Assembly (NCBI RefSeq): GCF_030812595.1
Contig: NZ_JAUSSZ010000005.1
Span: 124,001 to 188,000 of the forward strand
DNA length: 64,000 bases
Origin: Arthrobacter bambusae
GTDB taxonomy: Bacteria; Actinomycetota; Actinomycetes; Actinomycetales; Micrococcaceae
Direction: 5' to 3'
Within the stretch, counting starts at the first letter, position 1, and each line of letters opens with the position of its first letter. The position numbers and the translations under genes were made by a program. Below, piece by piece: positions 1 through 7,801 of this stretch. The notes beneath the pieces were generated by a model. That model was not told where the DNA came from. It made no database searches and saw only the letters and a list, made by a program, of their open reading frames with translations.

Positions 1-207
1 ACCTGCCACTACTTTGTCCACTGCGTCGCGGTCGAGGATGGTGCCCTCGATGAAATGGAAGTTCCGGTGGCCGATGACGCCTTTGAGATTCTCCAAGCGT
101 CCGGTGGACAAGTTGTCCAACACGGCGACTTCGTCCCCGGCAGCCAACAAATGTTCAACAAGGTGGCTTCCTATGAACCCGGCACCGCCGGTTATTGCTG
201 TTTTCAT
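1..207 (-). CDS. NAD-dependent nucleotide-sugar epimerase/dehydratase, N-terminal part (cut by window edge)
   Basis: The 69 visible codons start at an ATG (205-207) and remain open at the window edge. The protein begins MKTAITGGAGFIGSHLVEHL, the glycine-rich NAD(P)-binding signature (TGGAGFIGS) of extended short-chain dehydrogenases. It continues with the conserved acidic position and VLDNLSTG typical of UDP-glucose 4-epimerase, UDP-glucuronate decarboxylase and dTDP-glucose dehydratase enzymes. The catalytic YxxxK lies outside the window, so the exact substrate cannot be told. It follows the UDP-sugar dehydrogenase on the same strand with a 31-nt gap, so the two probably form one operon making activated sugars for surface polysaccharide. 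Confidence 0.85.
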   Translation of the reverse strand, partial: MKTAITGGAGFIGSHLVEHLLAAGDEVAVLDNLSTGRLENLKGVIGHRNFHFIEGTILDRDAVDKVVAG

Positions 208-238
208 TACTCCTGCTTCCGTCGAGATCGTGGTGGAT

Positions 239-1621
239 CTAGAGCCGGGTTACGTTGTCGGCCTTGGGCAAGCGGTAGGTCGTGTCCAGGACCGCCGGCG
301 CTCCGGCCAGCCAGTCAAGTTCCATCTGGGTGTGCTTCGTGTGCAGGATCACCAGGTCCGCGCCCCACTCAGCAGGCGATTGCTCGGATTCCAGTGTCCC
401 GCCGTGGCCGTCCGGAGCCGTCCGGCACCACGGATCGGAGAATGCCACTTCCGCTCCGTCGGCGATCAGGGAGGTGATGATCTCCAATGCCGGGGATTCC
501 CGGAGATCTTCGACGTCCGGCTTGTACGCCACCCCGAGCACCATGACGCGGGCACCGGCAACACCGTGGTTGCGGTCCGACAGGATACGCCTGGCCTTCT
601 CCACCACCTGGTGCGGCCTGCCTGCAATCCCGGCCATCGCTTGTTCGATCACCGGGGCCGTCAAGCGGGCTTTACGCAATTGCCACAGCAAGTAGTGGGG
701 ATCGCAGGGGATGCAGTGTCCGCCGACTCCTGGACCTGGAGTGAATGCCATGAATCCATAGGGTTTGGTGGAAGCCGCATCGATGACGTCCATGACCTCC
801 ATATTGAGTTCGTGGCAGATATCAGCGAATTCGTTCGCCAAGGCGATATTGACAGCCCTGAAAGTGTTTTCCACCAGCTTCGTCATTTCCGCGACGTCCG
901 CCGACGGCACAACGTGAACCAGTTTGGTGCTGGCGCTCAGAAGCCGTTCGGCAACCTCGCCGCAGGCCGGCGTCACGCCGCCGACTACCCGCGGAACGTC
1001 TTCGTGGGAGAAAGAATCCACGCCGGGGTTGATGCGTTCCGGCGAGAAGGCCACGAACACGTCATGGCCTGGAATAAGCCCCCTGGCAGCCAGGGGCAAA
1101 GCCAGGAGGTCCCGCGTGGATCCGACGTACGTTGTCGACGTCAGCATCAGCAGCTGGCCGGTGGTGGCGAATTCGACCACCGAGGCACAGGCCGCCCGGA
1201 GAATGGAGAGGTCAGGGACCAAGTACTCGTCTACGGGAGTCGGAACGCAGACCACAACCGCGGCAGCGTGTGCAAGCAACGACAAATCACTGCTCAGCAT
1301 GAAGGTCGGGTCCGCGAGCGCGTTGCTGAGCCGCTCCTTGTCGGAGTCCAGGAGATCGGCCCGTTGCTCGCGGATCACGGCCAGCCGGGCGTCGGACACG
1401 TCAAGGCCCAGGACCCGCCGGCCGGAGGCATTGATGGCCAAGGCTGTGGGCAGGCCTACATAGCCCATGCCCACAATCGCCACGTCGAAAGTAAAGGCCT
1501 GGTCCTGTGGGGTAATCCGTGTTCCTGCGCCCTCAGGCCATGCTGGTGCCTGCGTGTGCAAGGACTGCGAGCCCGCGCTGGGCTCTGCCTTGAGGGTCTT
1601 TACCTTCGTGTTCGGTGCCAT
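239..1621 (-). CDS. UDP-glucose/GDP-mannose dehydrogenase family, probable UDP-N-acetyl-hexosamine 6-dehydrogenase
   Basis: This 460-residue protein oxidises the C6 hydroxyl of a nucleotide sugar to a carboxylate using NAD. After a Pro/Ala-rich leader of about 45 residues comes the NAD-binding motif VAIVGMGYVGLPTA. The catalytic cysteine is in GPGVGGHCIPCDPHY, and the C-terminal UDP-binding domain carries VLGVAYKPDVEDLRESPA. The GGHCIP form and overall length resemble the WecC/WbpA branch (UDP-ManNAc or UDP-GlcNAc dehydrogenase) more than plain UDP-glucose dehydrogenase; this is inference. A GGGAGG Shine-Dalgarno sequence lies about 10 nt before the ATG. The gene lies between the LAL regulator array (upstream) and the sugar epimerase (downstream), all on the minus strand, suggesting a regulated exopolysaccharide precursor operon. 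Confidence 0.9.
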   Translation of the reverse strand: MAPNTKVKTLKAEPSAGSQSLHTQAPAWPEGAGTRITPQDQAFTFDVAIVGMGYVGLPTALAINASGRRVLGLDVSDARLAVIREQRADLLDSDKERLSNALADPTFMLSSDLSLLAHAAAVVVCVPTPVDEYLVPDLSILRAACASVVEFATTGQLLMLTSTTYVGSTRDLLALPLAARGLIPGHDVFVAFSPERINPGVDSFSHEDVPRVVGGVTPACGEVAERLLSASTKLVHVVPSADVAEMTKLVENTFRAVNIALANEFADICHELNMEVMDVIDAASTKPYGFMAFTPGPGVGGHCIPCDPHYLLWQLRKARLTAPVIEQAMAGIAGRPHQVVEKARRILSDRNHGVAGARVMVLGVAYKPDVEDLRESPALEIITSLIADGAEVAFSDPWCRTAPDGHGGTLESEQSPAEWGADLVILHTKHTQMELDWLAGAPAVLDTTYRLPKADNVTRL

Positions 1622-2128
1622 GGTCAGTCGACCTCCCGGTGCCTTTTGTCTCCAGTGTGAAAGAAAGCCGGCGGCGAAACGGGACGTGCCCTGGTCTCAG
1701 AGGGCACATGACCGCCCGCCGCCGACTCGTTTTTGGGGGTACCCGCCGAATGTTGGATACCGGCTGCATCGGAGTTCATTTCTCGCCGGATCACCGGGTG
1801 GTTTTCCTGTAGCAAAGAATTCTTCCTGCGCTTCATCTCGAGACCCACTTATCCCCAATTGAGTAGCGTTTGCCATCAGGAAAAGCGTATTAACGAACCC
1901 TTAGGGCGGGCGCGAGTGGGCTATACCCGTCTTTGGATGCGGGATCCCTTCCGAGGCCATTGACTACCCGTCCGAGCGCTTTTAACCACTCGATTCAGTA
2001 CTCGCTTTTAGGCCTCACGCCTTTCACGCGCCTGTATTCCAGCGCACGAATTACAGCGCACGACGGCGGAAGGAGGCTGGGGGGAAAGCGTTACCCCGTC
2101 GGAGTGGTCAAGGTAGTCGCGCCTGCGG
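1622..2128. other. 507-bp non-coding region upstream of the sugar-nucleotide operon
   Basis: No convincing gene: short reading frames here lack family resemblance and overlap in several frames. The region holds a perfect 7-bp inverted repeat GTGCCCT/AGGGCAC at 1686-1707, several TACCCG/TACTCG hexamers (separate entry), and the ribosome binding site of the dehydrogenase gene. It presumably contains the promoter of the nucleotide-sugar genes and the 3' end of the LAL transcript. No clear T-rich terminator is visible. Confidence 0.6.
1924..2004. promoter_or_regulatory. Cluster of TACYCG hexamers upstream of the UDP-sugar dehydrogenase
   Basis: TACCCG occurs at 1924-1929 and 1965-1970 and TACTCG at 1999-2004; another TACCCG is at 1740-1745. 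The same hexamer family is concentrated in the gap between LAL genes B and C and appears upstream of LAL gene D. It is a candidate operator for the LAL proteins. Found by eye; no binding evidence. Confidence 0.3.
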
Positions 2129-4810
2129 CTAGCCCAGGTCCTGCGAGCCGTGGGCACCGTTCATCAAGTCTTCCCTGTGGCCGATGCCAAGCTTGGCGAA
2201 CATTCGGTACAGGTGCCCCTCAACGGTACGCAATGACAAGCCCAAGCTCAGGGCGATGTCCTTGTTGCTCGCTCCCGACTGCACCATCGTTGCGATTTCC
2301 TGCTCGCGCCGCGTCAGCTTCTGCAGATCCGGGGAACCCCCGTTTACTGCCGGGCCGGCCTTGTCCAGGGCCGCGGTGCGGCGCTTAAGGAGCCGCTGTC
2401 CCTCAAGCTGGCGTGCCTTGTCCCCCCGGCTTTCGAGGATCCGCAAGGCATAGCCGGCACAGTCCGCTGCGGCAAGCTCCAGGCCGTCCTTGGCCGCCGA
2501 ATCACTCAGCTCAATAAGGCGGTCCGCGTCCTTGTGCGTGAGGGCACGGCCGACGTTCAAGGCAAACTCCGCTGTGCGCCCTTCGCTGCCCTCGGCTACT
2601 GCTGTCAGCCGACGCGCCACGCCCGGGTCTCCCAGCCTCAGGACCAACATCAGGATGTCGATCTCTGCGCCGATCGCTCCGTCCGCAGCCGCGGAATCCG
2701 CGAGGGACATGAGTCTGGCGATCGCTGTCGGCGATCCGGTATGTTCGGCTCGCGCCACTGCCGCATGACCTTGCGCCAGCAGCGACGGGTGCACCCCGTC
2801 CCGGATCAATGCGTCGTATTCGTTGGAGTACGTCATGGCAGTTTCCCGGCGCTTCAGGATCGACGCCGCGTACGCCGCGGCAGCAACGGCGTCGGGCAGG
2901 TCGCTTCCCATATCCGAGACCCGCAGCATGCTGACCGCCTGGCGAAGCCGTGGCAGCGCCACTCCGAGGTCTCCGCGGCGAAGTTCCACCATTCCTGCAG
3001 CCAAATGGAGCATCCCGCCTGAATAGATCAGGGAATTCGGTGCTTGCGACACATGGTTTTTGAGATACGTTTCAAGAACGCCGAACTCCCCTGCCTGTTG
3101 CAAGGCCAGGATGTAGCGGCGCATCACCATTCCCGCGTACTGGAGGCTCCAGTCGCCGCTCGTGGCCACCATCTCCTGGATCTCCATCAGAATCTGGATC
3201 GCGGAAACCGGCCGTCCCGTGACCGCCAGGGCCTCCGCGAGGAGGGTGCCCGCCACAAGGCGGGACTCGTCGTCGTCCGCTTCCTGCCAGATCTGTCGGA
3301 GCTCACGCTCTGTCTCGATGTAGTGCCCTTCGGCCTGGAGGCCTTCCAGCGAGAGGAGCCTGCTTCCCAGCTTCCCGCGTTCCAGTTCGTCAGGGTCGAT
3401 GCCCTGCCGGGATTCGGCGAGCTTGGCCAGGGCTGCCTCCCATTCGTATGCCGCCTGTTTGATGGCGTTCGGTCCGACGCCTTGGCGCCCCGCAAGCTGT
3501 GCCGCCAACATCGATGCCAGCCGGACCGTCCGCGGATCATTTGTCCTATCCACCACTCCGGCGAGCGAGGACACCGATCCCCTGATGTCGCCGCGGTACC
3601 ATTTGGCCCGCGCCACTTCCACCTGGGCCGTCAGCTTCAGGGAAGGATCCTTGATTGCCCCGGCTACCCGTTCCACATAGCTGGGGATGAACAAGCGGTT
3701 GGCCAGCTGCGCTGCTTCCAGGATGTCGGAGTCCGGAACTTCGATGCCCGATTCCAATCCCCAGGAGACGTGGCGCAGCAGTCCGTCCATGGTCTGCGGC
3801 TTGGACTCCATGAGGTTCACGATGCGCCGCCTGACAGTCATGCTGTGGGCGGTTGGGACCAGTTGGCGGATCACTTCTCCGACAAGTGGCTGGGCCAGCC
3901 GGACATGCCGGGCGGGGTCGGACGCGATCTCGATGAAATGCAGCTCCTGCAATTCGTCCACGGCGCTGGAGTCGCTGGCTTTCTGCACTACGCTCAGCGG
4001 GACAGGCTCCGCCAGCGCGACGGTCTCCAGGGTCTCACGCTGTGCGGCTCCCAGCATCAGGATCTGGTTGCGCACGAGGTCCATCAGACGCACGCTGGTT
4101 CCACGAAGCTCGCCGGAGAGCATCCACGCGTCGTTTCGGCAGACCAACTGGCCGAGCGACTTGGCGTGCTCGATGAGTTCCAAGAGGAACATCGGGTTTC
4201 CGCCCGAGTACTTGCACAGGACGGCACTGGTACCTTGGACGACGGGCGCATCCAATGCCTGGGCGCAAAGCTGGTTGACTTCCTGCTCGTTGAGCGGCTG
4301 CAAGTCGAATCGGTCGACGAGCCCCTCGGACCACATCGAGAAAACCTCTGCTGGCGGCGCAGGATATGGACGGCACAAGAACACGACTTTGGCGGCTTCC
4401 GCGGCCGCCAATTGCGCCAGCACCGCCACGCTGCTGTCATCGATGTGATGCGCGTCCTCCACGATCAGGACGGCGGGTGCCGGATGTGGCTGGCCGGCCG
4501 GATTCAACGCAGCCACGACGGCCCTCAGGACCGACAACGGCTCATTGATCTGTCCGGGGGTCAGGGCCGTCAGCAGGGGCGCCAAGGCGGCAAACGGTAC
4601 CGAGGCCAAAGTGGGACCGGCAAAGACCCGGAAGGGCCGGATGCGTTGCCCCAATTCATGGACCACTTCGTTAATCAGCGCCGTCTTGCCGATGCCAGCG
4701 TCGCCGAAAAGCAGGACCCCCGGGCCGTTGACATCGAGAAGACAATCCACCACTGCTGCCGTCACGCTGAATCGCCCAACAAGTGCTTTTTCCGAAATTA
4801 CCTCAGTCAC
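2129..4810 (-). CDS. LAL-family LuxR regulator A (ATPase domain + LuxR HTH)
   Basis: This 893-residue protein has the architecture of large ATP-binding LuxR regulators (MalT-like STAND ATPases): N-terminal P-loop NTPase, long helical repeat region, C-terminal DNA-binding domain. Walker A GDAGIGKT is at residues 36-43 and Walker B VLIVEDAH at about 114-121, so this is the one member of the array with both ATPase motifs intact. YSGGNP near residue 205 is the winged-helix-side motif common in these ATPases. The HTH occupies about 832-893 with recognition segment SLRTVEGHLYRMFAKLGI. Its GTG start overlaps the stop of gene B as GTGA, so translation is coupled. It is the array member nearest the sugar-nucleotide genes. 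The ligand is unknown. Confidence 0.92.
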   Translation of the reverse strand: MTEVISEKALVGRFSVTAAVVDCLLDVNGPGVLLFGDAGIGKTALINEVVHELGQRIRPFRVFAGPTLASVPFAALAPLLTALTPGQINEPLSVLRAVVAALNPAGQPHPAPAVLIVEDAHHIDDSSVAVLAQLAAAEAAKVVFLCRPYPAPPAEVFSMWSEGLVDRFDLQPLNEQEVNQLCAQALDAPVVQGTSAVLCKYSGGNPMFLLELIEHAKSLGQLVCRNDAWMLSGELRGTSVRLMDLVRNQILMLGAAQRETLETVALAEPVPLSVVQKASDSSAVDELQELHFIEIASDPARHVRLAQPLVGEVIRQLVPTAHSMTVRRRIVNLMESKPQTMDGLLRHVSWGLESGIEVPDSDILEAAQLANRLFIPSYVERVAGAIKDPSLKLTAQVEVARAKWYRGDIRGSVSSLAGVVDRTNDPRTVRLASMLAAQLAGRQGVGPNAIKQAAYEWEAALAKLAESRQGIDPDELERGKLGSRLLSLEGLQAEGHYIETERELRQIWQEADDDESRLVAGTLLAEALAVTGRPVSAIQILMEIQEMVATSGDWSLQYAGMVMRRYILALQQAGEFGVLETYLKNHVSQAPNSLIYSGGMLHLAAGMVELRRGDLGVALPRLRQAVSMLRVSDMGSDLPDAVAAAAYAASILKRRETAMTYSNEYDALIRDGVHPSLLAQGHAAVARAEHTGSPTAIARLMSLADSAAADGAIGAEIDILMLVLRLGDPGVARRLTAVAEGSEGRTAEFALNVGRALTHKDADRLIELSDSAAKDGLELAAADCAGYALRILESRGDKARQLEGQRLLKRRTAALDKAGPAVNGGSPDLQKLTRREQEIATMVQSGASNKDIALSLGLSLRTVEGHLYRMFAKLGIGHREDLMNGAHGSQDLG

Positions 4811-7590
4811 TTGGCACCACCTTCGACGTTGCCAAGCGCGAAGCTCAGCTCGGAGCGTTCCACGATTTTCAGCTTGCCGAAGATCTGGTAGAGGTGCCCC
4901 TCCACCGTGCGTACTGAAACATGGAGCTTCGCAGCTATGCCTTTATTGCTCTCCCGGTTCGCGGCCAGCCTGGCGATCTCCAACTCGCGGGCAGTCAGCT
5001 TGAGTCCCTCTTGGTTGCCGCTTTGCGGTGTACGCAAGCGCTGCCGGCACGTCTCCGCGAGCTGCCGCGCCCTCCTGAGTGCCGTCTTGTCCAGCTGAAC
5101 CTGGTCAAGGTGCAGCACGGTCTCGGCGATATCGAAGGCGAACCTGTCGTTCTGCATAGCTTCAGCCATCCGTGCGGCTTCGAGAAGCATCTCAGCGCTT
5201 CCGGATATCGTCGCCCGTGCGTACGCAACGCACAGTTCAGCGAACTGTCCCTGGCAGCGGAGGGCCGAGTCCAACAGCCGTGGAGCGGCTGCCACCGCGC
5301 CAAGCCGGACGGCCGAGCTGAGGCAAAAGATCTCGTGGCCCGGGGCACCCTCGTCCCGGTCGGCGTCGGCCAAGCGGAGGAGCTCCTCGACGGCCGTCTC
5401 CGGGCCGTCGATCCGTTCCCGGGCCAAAGCCGCGAGGTACCGCTTCGTCCGTTCCTTCCGCCATGTCGGCCTGCGCAGCTGGGTGGATGCTTCTTTCAAG
5501 TAGCGCAGGGCCTGCTCCTCTTCGCCTTGCAAGGCCGAGGCGTAGGCTGCTGCCGTGCAGGCCACATCCAGCATGCCTTCGTTGTCCTGGACCCGCAGCT
5601 GGCTTATCACCGGAATGAGCGCGTCCAATCCGTCCTGGCCCCGGCCCTGGATGCACCGGAAGATCGCTTGGGGAAGATCGATGGCGGTGGGCAGGGCCTC
5701 AGCGGAGACCAGGAGATCATCGCCGGGCTGGACCATTTCCGCTTCTTTATCCCACCGTCCGGCGAGTACGAAGGCGAACCGCAGCCTCGATGTGGCGCGT
5801 CGGGCTGCGGCGACTGAAACAGCGGGATCATGGCAGTCGGCTGCAAGCTGTTCGGCCATGTCCGCCGCCTCGGATTGCCGTCCCGTCAGGGCCCATGCCT
5901 CGCACAGCCAGCTCCCGGCAAGGAGGCGGAACTCGGTGCCGTGCGATTCAAAGTCGTCAAGTTCCTCTTCGAGCCTTGTTGCCATCTCGGCGTAGGAACC
6001 CGAATAACTGGCTGCCTGGGATTCGGCCAGGACAAGTTCCTCCCGCAGCGTGGCGATGGCCTGCCCCTCGCCGGCCGTCTTTTTTTCGCCTTCGAGCCGG
6101 CGGCGGACGTGTGCCAGCGTCTCGCAAGCCTGCGCCGTGGTTTCGGGGCGGGCCAGCAGGACCGAGGTTTCGGCCAGCTTGAGCCGGACCCAATCAGCAA
6201 GGGCACCTTCATCCCCGGCCCCATCCGGGTGTTGCCGCAGTACGTCCCGGGCCCCTGCGATATCCCCCAGTGTCATCAACGCACGGGCTTCCTGCGCTAC
6301 CGCGCCGGGGATCGCGGAGTGGCCTGGAATGGACCGGACCAAACGCAGGGCCAGCCGCGCATCGAGTTGCCGATTCGCCACTGCCGCAGCTTCAAGCGCT
6401 TCTTCCTCTCCCAGCTTGGCTCCGCAGTCCAAGGCCCAGGCGGCCATGGTCAGCAACATCGAGCGTTGGCCGAGGCCCGGATCCGTCGATTCAAGGAGCA
6501 AGCTCCGAAGTTCGTTGCTACGGCCAGTGGGAACGTTCGCCCGGACCACGTCACCCACGAGCTGGCTTTGGAGCCGGGCCATCCTGGGCAGCGAATCGTC
6601 GACGACAAGGACGCCCCTTTTCTCAAGGGAATCCACATCGTCCGCCGAGGCGAGCGCAAGCAGGGATTCGAGGGGAACGGCCTTGGCGAGTGAGAGGATC
6701 TCCAGGACCTTGCGCTCGCCGCCGCCCATCCGTCCGAGCCGCGTGGTGATCAGATCGGTGATTGCCCTGCCGTGGTGTTCGCTCCGGGACGTCAGGACCC
6801 AGACGCCGTCGCTTTTCAGAAGCGCACCCGATTCGGCGAGCTCCGCCGCGAGCATCTTGAGGTAGTGGGGGTTGCCTCCGCTGGCTGTCCACAGGGCGTG
6901 GGCCCCGGACGGAGAGACCTGTGCTCCGAGCCCGGCCTCGAGCCAGGCGTGCGATTCCTGGAAAGTCAGTGGTTTGAGGTCTATCCGGTGCAAGAACCCG
7001 TCGCCGCAAAGCCGCGTGATCTCGCCGCAGAGCCTCTGGGGGTCGGTGCAGGTGAGGACGAGCTGCGCGGTACCGTTCCTCGCGAGCTGGGCCACTGTCA
7101 TGGCCGCCAACTCGTCAAGCTCGGTCGCGTTCTCGATCACCAGGTACACGCGCTTTCCCTCGGCGCGCTCACGGAGCAAATTGGTGAGCGCCGACAACAC
7201 CAGGACGGGATGGGCCAGGTATCCCGGGTCAAGATCGCTCAAGAGGATATTGAGGGCGCCGTAGGGTGATCTGGCCAACGCTGCGCTGCCGCGGACGACG
7301 ACGACGAATGAGCGTTCGCGTAGTTCGTTCACCGCGCGGGTAGTCAAGTAGCTCTTGCCGCTTCCCGATGGGCCCGTGACAAGCACTCCACCTTTGGAGG
7401 CTGCCAGCGCAAGGGCGATGTCCTCGACAGCCGCCCTTGGTCCGATCGGTGGCCACGACGTCGAAATGACCGCCTTGCTTTCGGATCCCTCGGATGAGGA
7501 TGGGGCCGCGGATGACTCGAATGCCTGGTACCGGGACGCGCCTCCGGACCGAACGGCGCGGACCGTAGATGCACTGCCTGCTGTCAACAT
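4807..7590 (-). CDS. LAL-family LuxR regulator B, degenerate Walker B
   Basis: About 927 residues from the ATG at 7588-7590, which has GGGGG 8 nt upstream; an in-frame TTG at 7629 would add 13 residues. Walker A GPSGSGKS (about residues 73-80) is intact. The Walker B position reads VYLVIENATELDE (about 148-160): the aspartate that coordinates magnesium is replaced (IEN), so ATP could be bound but hydrolysis is doubtful. The middle is helical and Ala/Leu-rich. The C-terminal LuxR HTH has recognition segment SVRTVEGHLYQIFGKLKI. Its stop overlaps the start of gene A by 4 nt. Unlike the other junctions in the array, a 172-bp gap holding a hexamer cluster separates it from gene C, suggesting an internal promoter. 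Confidence 0.9.
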   Translation of the reverse strand: MLTAGSASTVRAVRSGGASRYQAFESSAAPSSSEGSESKAVISTSWPPIGPRAAVEDIALALAASKGGVLVTGPSGSGKSYLTTRAVNELRERSFVVVVRGSAALARSPYGALNILLSDLDPGYLAHPVLVLSALTNLLRERAEGKRVYLVIENATELDELAAMTVAQLARNGTAQLVLTCTDPQRLCGEITRLCGDGFLHRIDLKPLTFQESHAWLEAGLGAQVSPSGAHALWTASGGNPHYLKMLAAELAESGALLKSDGVWVLTSRSEHHGRAITDLITTRLGRMGGGERKVLEILSLAKAVPLESLLALASADDVDSLEKRGVLVVDDSLPRMARLQSQLVGDVVRANVPTGRSNELRSLLLESTDPGLGQRSMLLTMAAWALDCGAKLGEEEALEAAAVANRQLDARLALRLVRSIPGHSAIPGAVAQEARALMTLGDIAGARDVLRQHPDGAGDEGALADWVRLKLAETSVLLARPETTAQACETLAHVRRRLEGEKKTAGEGQAIATLREELVLAESQAASYSGSYAEMATRLEEELDDFESHGTEFRLLAGSWLCEAWALTGRQSEAADMAEQLAADCHDPAVSVAAARRATSRLRFAFVLAGRWDKEAEMVQPGDDLLVSAEALPTAIDLPQAIFRCIQGRGQDGLDALIPVISQLRVQDNEGMLDVACTAAAYASALQGEEEQALRYLKEASTQLRRPTWRKERTKRYLAALARERIDGPETAVEELLRLADADRDEGAPGHEIFCLSSAVRLGAVAAAPRLLDSALRCQGQFAELCVAYARATISGSAEMLLEAARMAEAMQNDRFAFDIAETVLHLDQVQLDKTALRRARQLAETCRQRLRTPQSGNQEGLKLTARELEIARLAANRESNKGIAAKLHVSVRTVEGHLYQIFGKLKIVERSELSFALGNVEGGAK

Positions 7591-7664
7591 GAGCGAGACC
7601 CCCAGTGATCGAGTGGTGACACCCCCCAATTAACCAGCTAGCCGTTTGGCCCACACCAGTAGTG

Positions 7665-7737
7665 AGTACTCGACTTTCATACTGCCGGATACTCGTACGC
7701 GGGTGTGAGTACCCTTGCCCCGGGTGGCGGGTACTCG
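7665..7737. promoter_or_regulatory. Phased array of TACTCG-type sites in the LAL B/C gap
   Basis: TACTCG occurs at 7667-7672, 7690-7695 and 7732-7737, with the related TACCCT at 7709-7714; the contexts are AGTACTCG, GATACTCG, GAGTACCC and GGGTACTCG. Start-to-start spacings are 23, 19 and 23 bp, near two helical turns, as expected for a protein array on one DNA face. Another TACTCG lies at 7810-7815 inside the 3' end of gene C. It is probably the operator/promoter region for genes B and A, possibly autoregulated. Inference from clustering only. Confidence 0.4.
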
Positions 7738-7801
7738 TCGCCGACAGTGGCGATCGTTCGAACCGAGAGTGCACTACTACTGCCTCGCGGCCATCCTGGC
7801 T

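Noticed and set aside
3044..4891. 615-codon plus-strand frame opposite LAL gene A
   Set aside because: Antisense shadow; composition is Arg/Gln/His-rich and no domain is recognisable.
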